This document shows, piece by piece, positions 53,104 through 61,622 of a stretch of DNA of 64,000 nt. Each line of letters begins with the position of its first letter. Positions within the stretch are counted from its first letter, which is position 1. Below the pieces are notes generated by a model that saw nothing but the letters and a program-made list of their open reading frames with translations, was not told the origin of the DNA and did no database searches. The DNA is from Sediminivirga luteola (GTDB lineage: Bacteria; Actinomycetota; Actinomycetes; Actinomycetales; Brevibacteriaceae), in NCBI RefSeq assembly GCF_014639315.1, contig NZ_BMFY01000019.1, forward strand, positions 1 through 64,000, written 5' to 3'. The position numbers were made by a program, and so were the translations under genes.

Positions 53104-53144
53104 CTCAAGGCCTCAAGGCCTCAAGGCCTCAAGGCCCCAAGGCC
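53104..53144. repeat. Tandem 8-bp repeat TCAAGGCC, about five copies
   Basis: TCAAGGCC is repeated head to tail about five times, the last unit altered to CCAAGGCC. The parallel flank after the first giant gene has only one copy, so this site looks prone to slippage. Confidence 0.8.
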
Positions 53145-53191
53145 CGGCGGTGGGACCGTCCGGCCTTGAGCACGGCCGGTAAGTAGAACCC

Positions 53192-53235
53192 GGACGCCCT
53201 CCGGCACCTGGAACTCCAGGCGCCGGAGGGCGTCC
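53192..53235. terminator. Strong hairpin after the second giant LPXTG gene
   Basis: 21-bp arms at 53192-53212 and 53215-53235 around AC, one mismatch, identical to the hairpin at 46837-46880. Confidence 0.85.
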
Positions 53236-53258
53236 GTCGTCACCGGTCCACCTGGCCG

Positions 53259-53324
53259 GATTGACCCGGAATGGTCGCGTTGCTCTCGTGAATTCACGGG
53301 CAACCCGGCCAGTCCGGGTCAATC
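53259..53324. repeat. Palindromic repeat copy 3
   Basis: Perfect 12-bp outer arms GATTGACCCGGA (53259-53270) and TCCGGGTCAATC (53313-53324); the inner part is again centred on GTGAATTCAC with a GGTCGCGTTG left arm. Confidence 0.8.
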
Positions 53325-53377
53325 GCGGACGAGGGCGACTGTCCGTCCAGCGGGTGACGACCGGCTGGGGGCACCGG

Positions 53378-53812
53378 TCATCGTGAGCCTGGCTCGCCGG
53401 AGGTCGAAAGGGCGAGGTACTCGTGGTGCAGATCGCTGACTCTTGCGATGTGGTCGAAGTCGTGGTCTGCGGTCAGCACGGTTGCGTCATTGACGATCGC
53501 GTAGCCGGCGATGAGGATGTCGACCGCACCGGCGGACCGCATCAGACCCGAACTCCACAGCGCGCTCTGGATGTCGAGCACCAAAGACTCATCCGGCGCG
53601 CGTTCGAGAGGGAATCCCAGCGAGATGCGCTCCCGGTAGAGCGCGTGCTCCTCTGGAGTGCGGGCGCTGTGGCAGAACTCCAGCACTTGAGGCGGGCACG
53701 TCACGAAGAGGTCCGCTGGAGCACGTTCTATCCGGCGTAACCGCGACGTGATGGCGGGGTCGCCGGCCGCGAGCCGTGCCCAGACCGAGTTGTCGACGAG
53801 ATAATCGGTCAC
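53378..53812 (-). CDS. vapC: VapC-type PIN-domain ribonuclease toxin
   Basis: A 144-aa PIN-domain protein. LVDNSVWARL gives the first catalytic Asp (residue 7), AGAVDILIAGYAI the central Asp, and TADHDFDHIA the last acidic pair. Such toxins cut RNA in the cytoplasm, often tRNA. Its start overlaps the stop of the antitoxin gene by 4 nt, the standard arrangement. The pair sits between two palindromic repeats of the same family, which may mark an insertion. Confidence 0.92.
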   Translation of the reverse strand: MTDYLVDNSVWARLAAGDPAITSRLRRIERAPADLFVTCPPQVLEFCHSARTPEEHALYRERISLGFPLERAPDESLVLDIQSALWSSGLMRSAGAVDILIAGYAIVNDATVLTADHDFDHIARVSDLHHEYLALSTSGEPGSR

Positions 53813-54021
53813 GGCGCCTGCGGCGGGTTGCTCACCGGTGCGCCCAGCTCCTCCGGCAGGGCCTCCAGTTCCGCGATGCCTTCGACCATCGCGCTTTTCT
53901 GCTTCGAGGCGATGAGACGGCGTAGCGCCAGGTCGAGGACCGCGCGGTTCGACCGCTCACCGGTGAGGGAACGCGCGCGCTCAATGAGTTGGGGGTCGAG
54001 GTCGACGCTGGTCATGGCCAT
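53809..54021 (-). CDS. vapB: VapB-type antitoxin
   Basis: A 70-aa protein with an N-terminal ribbon-helix-helix (SVDLDPQLIERARSLTGERS then NRAVLDLALRRLIA) for DNA binding and an acidic C-terminal part that should wrap the toxin. GGAGGAGG precedes the ATG at 54021, with an alternative ATG two codons on. It overlaps vapC and heads the operon. The AT-rich palindrome just upstream is the probable autoregulatory operator. Confidence 0.92.
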   Translation of the reverse strand: MAMTSVDLDPQLIERARSLTGERSNRAVLDLALRRLIASKQKSAMVEGIAELEALPEELGAPVSNPPQAP

Positions 54022-54038
54022 GAGGGAACCTCCTCCTG

Positions 54039-54060
54039 TTATATGATCAATTATATAGCA
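54039..54060 (-). promoter_or_regulatory. AT-rich palindromic operator/promoter of vapBC
   Basis: TTATATGATCAATTATATAG is an almost symmetrical dyad about 20 bp upstream of vapB and contains TATATAAT-like -10 boxes on the minus strand. A VapBC complex binding here would repress the operon. Confidence 0.6.
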
Positions 54061-54101
54061 GGTACCCCACCCATCGTGTCGGTACTGGAGCCCGTCTGCC
54101 G

Positions 54102-54166
54102 GATCGACCCGGCAGTGGTCGCGTTGATCGTGAGTTCACGGGCTACCCGACCCTTCCGGGTCAATC
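54102..54166. repeat. Palindromic repeat copy 4
   Basis: A 65-bp element very like copy 2 at 46903, sharing GATCGACCCGGCAGTGGTCG and GTTGATCGTGA-TTCACGGG, between vapB and the nifS-like gene. Confidence 0.75.
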
Positions 54167-54221
54167 GCAGACGACACGATATGCCTGCGCCCGGACGCGA
54201 TGCTGGGACCGGGTGCGCGGA

Positions 54222-55352
54222 TCAGCGGTGCATGGCGGGGACGATGCGCGCCAGCTCCGAGGCGGCCCGCATCAGATCGGATTCCGGGACGCGATGGCCG
54301 AAGGTGAAGCGGACCGCGGTCCGGGCCACATCGGGCTCCAGTCCCAGGGAGAGGAGCACATGGCTGGGCTCGTCGGAGCCGGCGGCGCACGCCGATCCGG
54401 ACGAGCACACGATCCCGCGCGCTTCGAGCTCCAGCAGCACCGACTCGCCGCTGAGGCCGGGAAAGACGAACGAGGCGTGGCCGGGAAGCCTCCGGTGGCG
54501 CGCACCGGTGAGCCGCGCTCCGGGCACTTGCTCCAGCACGGCGCCGATGAACCGGTCGCGGCGCGCGGCCAGCGCCTCGCCCTGGGTGGCAGCATCCCGG
54601 CACGAGGCCTCCAGCGCCGCCGCGAGCGCGACAGCCCCCGCCGGGTCTTCCGTGCCCGAGCGGCGTCCGCGCTGCTGCGCCCCGCCGTGGATCAGCGGTT
54701 CGAAAGGCACCCGCAGCGGCAGGTACAGCGCTCCCACGCCCTTGGGCGCGCCGAGCTTGTGCCCCGAGATGGTCAGCGCCTGCACGCCGAGAGCGCGCAT
54801 GTCCAGCGGCAGCGTGCCGGCGCTCTGCACCGCGTCCACGTGCAGCGGCACTCCGTGCCGGGAGGCGATCCGGGCCAGCTCCTCGACCGGCTGGATCGTA
54901 CCGATCTCACTGTTGGCGTGCTGGATGCTGATCACCGCGGTGTCCGGCCGGATGGCCGCGTCCAGAGCCTCCGGCGCCACCAGGCCGTCGGCATCGACGG
55001 GAAGCCGGGTGACCTCCCCGCCGAACCGGCCCAGGAACTCCGCCGCCTCCAGCACGGCCGGATGCTCCACGGCGGAAACGATCACGTGGCGGCCGCGGGC
55101 GGAGGCGAGAGCGATGCCCTTCACGGCGGCGTTGTCCGCCTCCGTCCCGCCCGAGGTGAACAGGATCTCCCCGGCACGAGCGCCCAACAGCCGGGCGACG
55201 TCCGCCCGGGCCCTTTCCAGTCCGGCACGGGCGGCCTCGCCGACGGTGTGCACGCTGGAGGGGTTCCCGAACTCCGCCGTCAGATAGGGCCAGGCGGCTT
55301 CCAGCGCTTCTCGCCTGACCGGTGCCGTGGCGGCCTCATCGAGATAGATCAC
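54222..55352 (-). CDS. nifS: Cysteine desulfurase (NifS/IscS family) of the NAD operon
   Basis: A 376-aa PLP enzyme that removes sulfur from cysteine for Fe-S cluster building. PLP binds Lys199 in SGHKLGAPKG. CSSGSACAAG holds Cys322 at the position of the catalytic cysteine of IscS, together with Cys316. It is the last gene of the nadABC operon and overlaps nadC by 4 nt. Desulfurases in this position are thought to mature the [4Fe-4S] cluster of NadA. Confidence 0.93.
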   Translation of the reverse strand: MIYLDEAATAPVRREALEAAWPYLTAEFGNPSSVHTVGEAARAGLERARADVARLLGARAGEILFTSGGTEADNAAVKGIALASARGRHVIVSAVEHPAVLEAAEFLGRFGGEVTRLPVDADGLVAPEALDAAIRPDTAVISIQHANSEIGTIQPVEELARIASRHGVPLHVDAVQSAGTLPLDMRALGVQALTISGHKLGAPKGVGALYLPLRVPFEPLIHGGAQQRGRRSGTEDPAGAVALAAALEASCRDAATQGEALAARRDRFIGAVLEQVPGARLTGARHRRLPGHASFVFPGLSGESVLLELEARGIVCSSGSACAAGSDEPSHVLLSLGLEPDVARTAVRFTFGHRVPESDLMRAASELARIVPAMHR

Positions 55353-56236
55353 CGCGCCGGCCCCTCATCGGCGTCCGGTGCGCCTGCCATGTCCAGCCCC
55401 AGGTCGAGCGAGCGGACGTGATGCGTCAGCGCGCCCACCGAGATCAGATCGACCCCCGTCAGCGCGATCTCCCGCACCGTCTCCAGCGTCACCCCTCCGC
55501 TGGCTTCCACCAGGGCGCGGCCGCCGATGATCGCCACACCCCGGCGCAGGTCCTCCAGGCTGAAATTGTCCAGCATGATCGTCCCGGCGACACCGGCGGA
55601 GAGGACCTCCTCGATCTGCTCCAGGCTGTCCACCTCCACTTCCATGTGCACGGTGTGCGGCAGCCTGCCCCGGGCGCCCCGCAGCGCCGCGGCGAGCGCC
55701 CCGGGCCCGGCGCCGGCGAGCGCGAGGTGGTTGTCCTTGGCCATGAACGCCTGGGAGAGCGAGGCGCGATGGTTCTGGCCGCCGCCGCATCGCACGGCGT
55801 GCCGTTCCAGCGTCCGCAGCAGCGGCGTGGTCTTGCGCGTGTCCGTGATCCGGGCGCCCGTCCCCTCAACGGCGCGGACGTGGGCGCGGGTGGCGGTGGC
55901 GATCCCGCACATGCGCTGCAGGAAGTTCAGGCCGATCCGCTCCGCCCGCAGCACGCCACGGGCAGGCCCGGCGACCTCGGCGAGCGGCTGCCCGGAGGCG
56001 AACTCCTCGCCGTCGCGCACGAGCAGCCGGACGTCGATGCGGGGGTCGGCCCTGGTGAACGCGCAGGCGAAGACCTCCCCGCCGGCCAAGACTCCTGGTT
56101 CCCTGGCCGCCAGGAGCGCCCGTGCGGAGGCGTCCTCCGGGATCAGGCTCATGGAGGTGATATCGCCTTCCGGGGCGTCCTCCCGCAGGGCGGCATCGAC
56201 CAGCGGGATGATCTCGTGGTGCCCGAGCGCCATCAT
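55349..56236 (-). CDS. nadC: Quinolinate phosphoribosyltransferase (carboxylating)
   Basis: A 295-aa type II phosphoribosyltransferase of normal length. It converts quinolinate and PRPP to nicotinic acid mononucleotide, CO2 and pyrophosphate, the step after NadA. Family marks include the NFLQRMCGIATATRAHV segment, ITDTRKTTPLLRTLERHAV, CGGGQNHRASLSQAFMAKDN and VEASGGVTLETV. It overlaps both nadB and the desulfurase gene by 4 nt. Confidence 0.95.
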   Translation of the reverse strand: MMALGHHEIIPLVDAALREDAPEGDITSMSLIPEDASARALLAAREPGVLAGGEVFACAFTRADPRIDVRLLVRDGEEFASGQPLAEVAGPARGVLRAERIGLNFLQRMCGIATATRAHVRAVEGTGARITDTRKTTPLLRTLERHAVRCGGGQNHRASLSQAFMAKDNHLALAGAGPGALAAALRGARGRLPHTVHMEVEVDSLEQIEEVLSAGVAGTIMLDNFSLEDLRRGVAIIGGRALVEASGGVTLETVREIALTGVDLISVGALTHHVRSLDLGLDMAGAPDADEGPAR

Positions 56237-58091
56237 CGGCTCTCCTTCCCGGCGACCGCCGTGCGGCTCCCCGATGTGGTGGTGTGCATGGCCGAGCGCG
56301 CTCCGGGGCGCGGGACCGGCGAGGGTAGGGCATCGCCGGCGAGGTGATGGGCGCCGATGCTCTCCGTGCGCCGGCGGGCGGCCGCCACCATCGCCTGGGC
56401 GACGGCGAGGAGATTCCGGTCCTCGGCCTGCTCCCGGGAGAGCGGCGCGCTGCTACCGTTCGGGGTGGGGCCGGACGCCCAGGCGGCAAGGACAGCGGCT
56501 GCCGCATCGAGCCCTTCGGTGGTGCGGACCAGCCCGCAGTGCTCCCACATGAGAGCCTGCAGCCGTTCGCGTGAGAACGCGGGGACCGAAGCGGTGGCGC
56601 CAGAGGCGGGGAAGGCCGGTGCCGCGCCAGACCCGGCAACCGGCTGGGCGCCGTCACGGGCTGCGGCCCGGCGCTGCGAAGGCAGGGGCGCGTCAGTCCA
56701 CGAAGCGGAGACTGGCGTCCCGGAGAGCGCGGCGGCCGGTGCTGCGGCAAGCCCGGCCATGATCGCCTCCGCAGAGGCCTTGCCGAACACCACGCCTTCC
56801 AGCAGAGAGTTCGAGGCGAGGCGGTTGGCCCCGTGCACCCCCGTGCGCGCGGTCTCCCCGGCGGTATACAGCCCGGGCAGGCTCGTGCGGCCGGACAGGT
56901 CCGTCACGATGCCGCCCATGAGGTAGTGCGCGGCCGGCGTGACCGGAACCGGATCGACCGCCCAGTCCACGCCGCGTGCGCGCAGCCCCGCATCGATGCC
57001 GGGGAAGCGCCTTCGCAGGAAGTCCCGGCCCAGGCCGGTGGCGTCCAGATGCACGGGGTGCCCGGTGAGCCGGGCGCGGGCGTCGATGGCGCGGGCCACG
57101 ACATCGCGCGGTGCGAGTTCGGCGTCGGGATGAACCCCGGGCATGAAGCGCCGCCCGTCGGCGTCGATCAGCACGGCGCCTTCACCGCGCACGGCCTCCG
57201 AGATCAGGAACGGGCCCCCTCCGGCAGCCGGGGCCGGGGAAGAGCACACGGCGTCCTGGTCGAGGACCGTCGGATGGAACTGCACGAACTCCAGATCCTC
57301 CACCGCGGCACCGGCCCGGAGCGCCAGCGCGACGCCGTCACCGGTGCAGACGTCCGGGTTGGTGGTGCGGGCGAACACCTGGCCCGCGCCTCCGGTCGCC
57401 AGGACCACGGCATCGGCGTGCATTTCGGTGCCGTCCAGCAGCCGCACACCGTGCGCGCGGCGGCCCGCAGCCCCGGCGGAGACGAGCAGGTCTGCGACGG
57501 CCGATTCCTCCCGGACATGCAGCAGCCCGGCGCGGGCGCGTTCGCGCAGCCGCGCGATCAGCGCTGCGGCGATGGCGGCCCCGGTGCCGTCCCCGCCGGC
57601 GTGGAGGATGCGGGACGTGCTGTGCGCCCCTTCCCTGCCCAGCGCCCGTTGACCGCCGGGAGCCCGGTCGAAGACGACGCCGTACCGCTCCAGCACGGCG
57701 ATCGCCTCCGGCCCGCCTTCGCAGAGCACCTGCACGGCCGCGGGGTCGCTCAGGCCGGCTCCCGCGGTGCGGGTGTCGGCGGCGTGCGCGGCCGGCGAGT
57801 CCCCCGGCGTGACCGCCGCGGCGATCCCGCCCTGAGCCCAGGCGGTCGACCCCGACCCCAGGTGACCCTTGCACAGGATCGTGACGAAGGGCCGGCAGCG
57901 GTATCGGCTTCGCTCAGGGCGAGCGCCGTCACCAGGCCGGCGATGCCCGCGCCCACCACGATCACATGCGGGCGGCTCTGCTCTCCGGTGCGCTCCCTCG
58001 TCGCCCCCGCCGGCTCGCGGGCAGGCGCTCCGCTGTGAGACGGGCGGCCGGGGTGCCGTGACGCCGCTCGCTGCGAACCGCGAGGGTTCAT
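56233..58091 (-). pseudogene. nadB: L-aspartate oxidase NadB, split by an apparent 1-nt frameshift
   Basis: The gene should begin at ATG 58091, which overlaps the nadA stop. Its first 60 or so codons read HVIVVGAGIAGLVTALALSE, the FAD-binding start of NadB. Near 57893-57896 the reading frame shifts by one: downstream, a different frame carries VTILCKGHLGSGSTAWAQGG, the glycine-rich region, then LEFVQFHPTVLDQDAVCSS and the rest to the stop at 56233. Adding one G (plus strand) to the GGCCGG at 57890-57895 joins the two parts into a normal-sized oxidase. NadB oxidises aspartate to iminoaspartate for NadA. The break may be real or a sequencing error in a G/C run. All other operon genes look intact. 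Confidence 0.88.
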
Positions 58092-59344
58092 GACGGCCGG
58101 GCCTGGAGCATGCGCTCCAGGGCCACCCGCGCATCGCTCGCCGTGCGCGCGTCCACCAAGATGCGGTTCGGCGCTTCACCCGCGACCAGGCTCTCCAGGC
58201 ACCAGGCCAGGTAGCCCGGATGGATGCGATACATCGTCGAGCAGGGGCAGATGACCGGGTCCAGGCAGAAGATCGTCTTGTCCGGATTCTCGGCGGCCAG
58301 CCGGTTCACCAGATTGATCTCGGTGCCGATGGCCAGCACGTCCCCGGGAGCGGCGGCATCGACGGCCTTCCGGATCACGTCGGTGGAGCCGCTGGCATCG
58401 GCGGCGTCGACGACCGGCATGGGGCACTCCGGGTGCACGATCACCTTCACGCCGGGGTACTCCGCCCGGGCCCGGTCGATCTGCTCCACGGTGAAGCGCT
58501 TGTGCACCGAGCAGAAACCGTGCCAGAGGATGACGCGGGACTCGCGCAGAGCCTCGGGGGTGTTCCCTCCCAGCGGCTGGCGCGGGTTCCACATCGGCAT
58601 CTGCTCCAGGGGCACGCCCATCGCCTTGGCGGTATTGCGGCCCAGATGCTGGTCCGGGAAGAAGAGCACCCGGCGGCCGCGGGCGAAGGCCCACTCCAGG
58701 ACCGTCTTCGCATTGGAGGAGGTGCAGACGATGCCGCCGTGACGGCCGCAGAACGCCTTCAGCGCCGCTGAGGAGTTCATGTAGGTGACCGGGATGACGG
58801 GAGCGAGGCCGTCGCCGGCCGCCTCACCCGCGAAGAGCTCCTCCAGCTGTTCCCAGCAGTCCTCGACGGAGTCGCTGTCGGCCATATCGGCCATGGAGCA
58901 GCCGGCGGCGAGATTCGGCAGCAGCACCTTCTGCTCCGGCGCGGAGAGGATGTCCGCGGTCTCGGCCATGAAGTGCACCCCGCAGAAGACGATCGCCTCG
59001 GCGTCCGGCCTCGTCAGGGCGGCCTGCGCCAGCTGGTACGAGTCGCCGACGAAATCGGCGTGCGCGACGACCTCGTCGCGCTGGTAGAAATGGCCGAGCA
59101 CGACGACGCGGTCGCCCAGCGCGGTCTTGGCCGCCTGGATACGCGCGTGCAGTTCGGCATCCGGGACGCCCTGGTATTCCGGCGGCAGCCCGCCGGGACG
59201 GACGGCGCCGCGCGGGATCGGATCGGCGGAGGAGGCGCCGGGGCCGTAGCCGGCCAGAGCGGCGAACTCCCACGGGTCCTTGGCCAGATCCGTGTCGCAG
59301 GCCTCGGAGGGGCGGGCGGTGATGGTGAGGTTGACGGACGTCAT
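58088..59344 (-). CDS. nadA: Quinolinate synthase NadA
   Basis: A 418-aa [4Fe-4S] enzyme that condenses iminoaspartate with dihydroxyacetone phosphate to quinolinate. Cluster cysteines are visible as FCGVHFMAETADIL (Cys121), GGIVCTSSNA (Cys207) and ICPCSTMYRI (Cys366/368). The ATG at 59344 overlaps the nrtR stop by 4 nt, and the stop overlaps the nadB start. It is the second gene of the NrtR-controlled NAD operon. Confidence 0.95.
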   Translation of the reverse strand: MTSVNLTITARPSEACDTDLAKDPWEFAALAGYGPGASSADPIPRGAVRPGGLPPEYQGVPDAELHARIQAAKTALGDRVVVLGHFYQRDEVVAHADFVGDSYQLAQAALTRPDAEAIVFCGVHFMAETADILSAPEQKVLLPNLAAGCSMADMADSDSVEDCWEQLEELFAGEAAGDGLAPVIPVTYMNSSAALKAFCGRHGGIVCTSSNAKTVLEWAFARGRRVLFFPDQHLGRNTAKAMGVPLEQMPMWNPRQPLGGNTPEALRESRVILWHGFCSVHKRFTVEQIDRARAEYPGVKVIVHPECPMPVVDAADASGSTDVIRKAVDAAAPGDVLAIGTEINLVNRLAAENPDKTIFCLDPVICPCSTMYRIHPGYLAWCLESLVAGEAPNRILVDARTASDARVALERMLQARPS

Positions 59345-60351
59345 CGTCGAACAGGTCCTTCGGTGTGAGGGCGGGTACGGGTGCCGAGGTCGGGCGTGAT
59401 GCCTGATGCGGCGGGGCCAGCCGTGCCGGGGTCGTGATATGGGCCGTCCGGGCCGGGGCCGCGATGCGGGTCGTGAGCCGGACGGGACCGTGCTTCGGCG
59501 GGAGCGGCTCCCGGGGGCGGGGCGGCGGCGCTGCGCGAGCGGACCCGTGGGACGTGCTCGGGGGCCGCGGCGCCGATCCTGGTGCGGAAGCGGTACAGCA
59601 CCGGGGGCCGATGGCTGGTGCCGGTGACCTTCCGGCCGGTGGGCTCCACCGCTTTGCTCGTGATCATCTGGCGGCGGAAGTTCGCCGGGTCGAGGCGGCG
59701 TTGCAGCACCGCCTCGTAGACCTCGCGCAGCTGGGCCATGGTGAACTCACCGCCCAGGAATCCCTGCGCGATCTGCGCGTACTCCAGTTTGTTGCGCAGC
59801 CGCCACAGGGCGTAGGCGATGATCTCGTCGTGGTCGAAGGCCAGCGGAGGCAGGTCATCGGCGATGAACCACTGCACGTTCTCCCCGTCCACGGCGCGTG
59901 CGGCCTCGTCGGACTGCACGAGGACCCAGTACACGATGGAGACCACGCGGGCGGCCTCCGCGGTTTCGGGCTGTGGTGGCGGCGATGATGGCTGTGCGGG
60001 GCCGGACGTGCGGGGCGCATCGGTGCCGGAGCGTTCCACCGAGCCGAAGGCGTACAGCTGCTCCAGGTAGCGCGGTTCCACGCTGGTGGTGCGCAGAAGG
60101 GTGCGGCGAGCGCTCGTCTCGAGGTCTTCGTCCGGCCGGAGCGGCCCGCCTGGCAGCGCCCACTGGCCGAGGTACGGCTCCCGGATACGTTTCACGAGCG
60201 GCAGCCACAGCGTCATCAGGCCGCTCTCCGGATGAGGACGCAGAGCGAAGATCACGGTGGACACGGCGAGTTCGACGCCTCCATCCAGCCCTTCCGGCCC
60301 ATCCGCCTCAGTGGCCCAGATGTCCGTGCCGGCGTGTGCGTTCGCGTTCAC
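59341..60351 (-). CDS. nrtR: NrtR-type NUDIX repressor of NAD synthesis
   Basis: A 336-aa regulator: an N-terminal NUDIX-like domain (LPLVKRIREPYLGQWALPGG, then LRPDEDLETSARRTLLRTT, in which the catalytic NUDIX box is degenerate) and a C-terminal winged helix (LGGEFTMAQLREVYEAV, FRRQMITS). NrtR proteins bind ADP-ribose or related NAD products and release their operator. A Pro/Arg-rich tail of about 80 residues is extra. The GTG at 60351 has GGGGAG upstream; an in-frame ATG at 60555 would add 68 low-complexity residues, so the start is uncertain. It heads the nad operon and overlaps nadA. Confidence 0.88.
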   Translation of the reverse strand: MNANAHAGTDIWATEADGPEGLDGGVELAVSTVIFALRPHPESGLMTLWLPLVKRIREPYLGQWALPGGPLRPDEDLETSARRTLLRTTSVEPRYLEQLYAFGSVERSGTDAPRTSGPAQPSSPPPQPETAEAARVVSIVYWVLVQSDEAARAVDGENVQWFIADDLPPLAFDHDEIIAYALWRLRNKLEYAQIAQGFLGGEFTMAQLREVYEAVLQRRLDPANFRRQMITSKAVEPTGRKVTGTSHRPPVLYRFRTRIGAAAPEHVPRVRSRSAAAPPPGAAPAEARSRPAHDPHRGPGPDGPYHDPGTAGPAASGITPDLGTRTRPHTEGPVRR

Positions 60352-60620
60352 TGCCCGCAAGCTCCCCTCTTCTTCGCCCGGCGACACCCGCGTCGTGGGC
60401 GCTGCCCTGCTGGCACGTTCCAATCCGCCCGCTCCGCGCCCGGTGCGCGTCCATGCCGGGCCGGCGCGTGCCGGACCGGGCGTCCTGCCGGTTCCCGGCC
60501 CCCGTGGCCATGCCAGGCCGTCACGAGCGGTACCGGCCCCGACCCGCCAGGCCATGACGCGCGATGTCCGGCTGGACTTCTGAGGCTCGCCAGCCGAGCG
60601 CCGCGCGGCTTTAGGAGGCG

Positions 60621-60663
60621 ATTCTGCTCCCGGGAACCCTTAATGTCAACAACACCTTAAGGG
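60621..60663 (-). promoter_or_regulatory. NrtR operator over the nad operon promoter
   Basis: The dyad CCCTTAATGTCAA-C-AACACCTTAAGGG (60637-60663) has symmetrical CCCTTAA/TTAAGGG ends and resembles actinobacterial NrtR sites. It contains the minus-strand -35 TTGACA (60649-60644); a -10 CAGAAT (60626-60621) lies 17 bp on. Binding here should repress nrtR-nadABC-nifS. Confidence 0.75.
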
Positions 60664-61039
60664 TAAGGCGGACCTTGCGCGGAAGGGGTATCCGGCAAGG
60701 ACGCTGGTGCTCAGGACGGGCGCAAGGAATGCCGCGCCGCGAGCGGCGGTTGCCCTAGAAAGACCCGGAAGCCCGGGCCGCACCAGAGGCACCGGAACGA
60801 CGGGGCCGTATGGCAGGACCGAACCGCAATGGCAGTGCCCGGCCAGGTGACAGGGCCGGGCCGTCACGGCGGGACGCCCCGATGGGGCTTCGCAAGATCG
60901 CGGCGCGAGCGAACCGCTCACGACGGGAAGTCCGGTGTGGTCTCGCGCCGAGGCTCCCGCGATGAGCCCGGCGGCTCGCCGGCGGGGCGGGCAGGATGCG
61001 CACGAGCAGGATGGCACACGACACGTGAGGAGCGCGCCG
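60664..61039. other. Intergenic region between the nad promoter and the YbaK gene
   Basis: About 375 bp without a convincing gene. AGGAG lies just upstream of the ATG at 61040. No strong promoter was singled out for the plus-strand gene. The roughly 260-nt leader of nrtR (60352-60614) lies on the other side of the operator. Confidence 0.5.
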
Positions 61040-61513
61040 ATGACGGTGGATCAGAGCACGGCAGAACAGACCAGCCGAGCGCTCGCGCAGGCACGCGAGT
61101 ACGGCATCGACGCCGAGCTCATCTCCTTCGACGACTACGATTCGCGCGGCCTGGATTGGGATGACGTGGTCAGGTCCCTGGTGCTGCGCCGCAAGGCGGG
61201 CGAGTACCTGTTCGCGCTGGTCCCCATGGGCCGGCGCATCGCGTGGCCGCGCCTGCGTGCCGCCGCGGGCACCAACAAGCTGCATCTCCCGGACGAGGAC
61301 GAGGCGTTCGAGGCGACCGGCTACCGGCGCGGCACGATCTCCCCGCTAGGCAGCACGCGTGCCTGGCCGGTCTACGCGGACATCCTCGTGCCGGGTCGCA
61401 GGATCGGCATCGGCAGCGGCGTGGCCGGCTACGGTCTCTGGCTGGACGCGGACGCGCTGCTGAGCGGGCTCGACGCCGAGCTTGCCGATATCTCGGACCC
61501 CGCCCCCGCCTGA
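61040..61513 (+). CDS. YbaK/EbsC-family aminoacyl-tRNA deacylase
   Basis: A 157-aa protein of the YbaK/ProX editing family, normal in length. IVS-like core segments appear as RSLVLRRKAGEYLFALVPMG, and the substrate-loop Gly-rich part as TGYRRGTISPLGS. Family members hydrolyse mischarged tRNAs, typically Cys-tRNA(Pro). AGGAG precedes the ATG at 61040. It is monocistronic and ends at a strong two-way hairpin. Confidence 0.85.
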   Translation: MTVDQSTAEQTSRALAQAREYGIDAELISFDDYDSRGLDWDDVVRSLVLRRKAGEYLFALVPMGRRIAWPRLRAAAGTNKLHLPDEDEAFEATGYRRGTISPLGSTRAWPVYADILVPGRRIGIGSGVAGYGLWLDADALLSGLDAELADISDPAPA

Positions 61514-61545
61514 GCGCAGCCATGGAGGTTGTCCGGTGAAATGGG

Positions 61546-61593
61546 CGAAAAGGTCGGGTTGATCGTGAATGCACGATCAACCCGACCTTTTCG
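61546..61593. terminator. Perfect 22-bp-arm hairpin, palindromic repeat copy 5
   Basis: Arms 61546-61567 and 61572-61593 are perfectly complementary around AATG. It lies between convergent genes, so it should stop transcription from both sides. It shares GTTGATCGTGAAT with the other palindromic repeats of the window. Confidence 0.85.
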
Positions 61594-61622
61594 AGTTGAC
61601 CTGCCTGACAGAGAAGGTCCGG

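Larger units (their letters stand above)
53085..53377. other. Duplicated 3' flank between the second giant LPXTG gene and vapC
   Basis: This flank is a close copy of the one after the first giant gene: the same AAACCGTGCTCAAGGCC opening, the same 21-bp hairpin and the same palindrome. It differs mainly by expansion of an 8-bp repeat. No gene is visible. Confidence 0.75.

Noticed and set aside
46962-53108. A 2048-codon open frame antisense to the GH92 gene
   Set aside because: It mirrors the plus-strand gene with all its recognisable domains, is rich in Arg, Gly and Val as expected of a shadow in high-GC DNA, and has no known motif or ribosome-binding site.
56233-58179. Aspartate oxidase as one intact 648-aa protein starting at 58179
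   Set aside because: Its first 80 or so residues lack the FAD-binding motif and read like a shadow; the true N-terminus lies in another frame from 58091, so a frameshift is the better reading.
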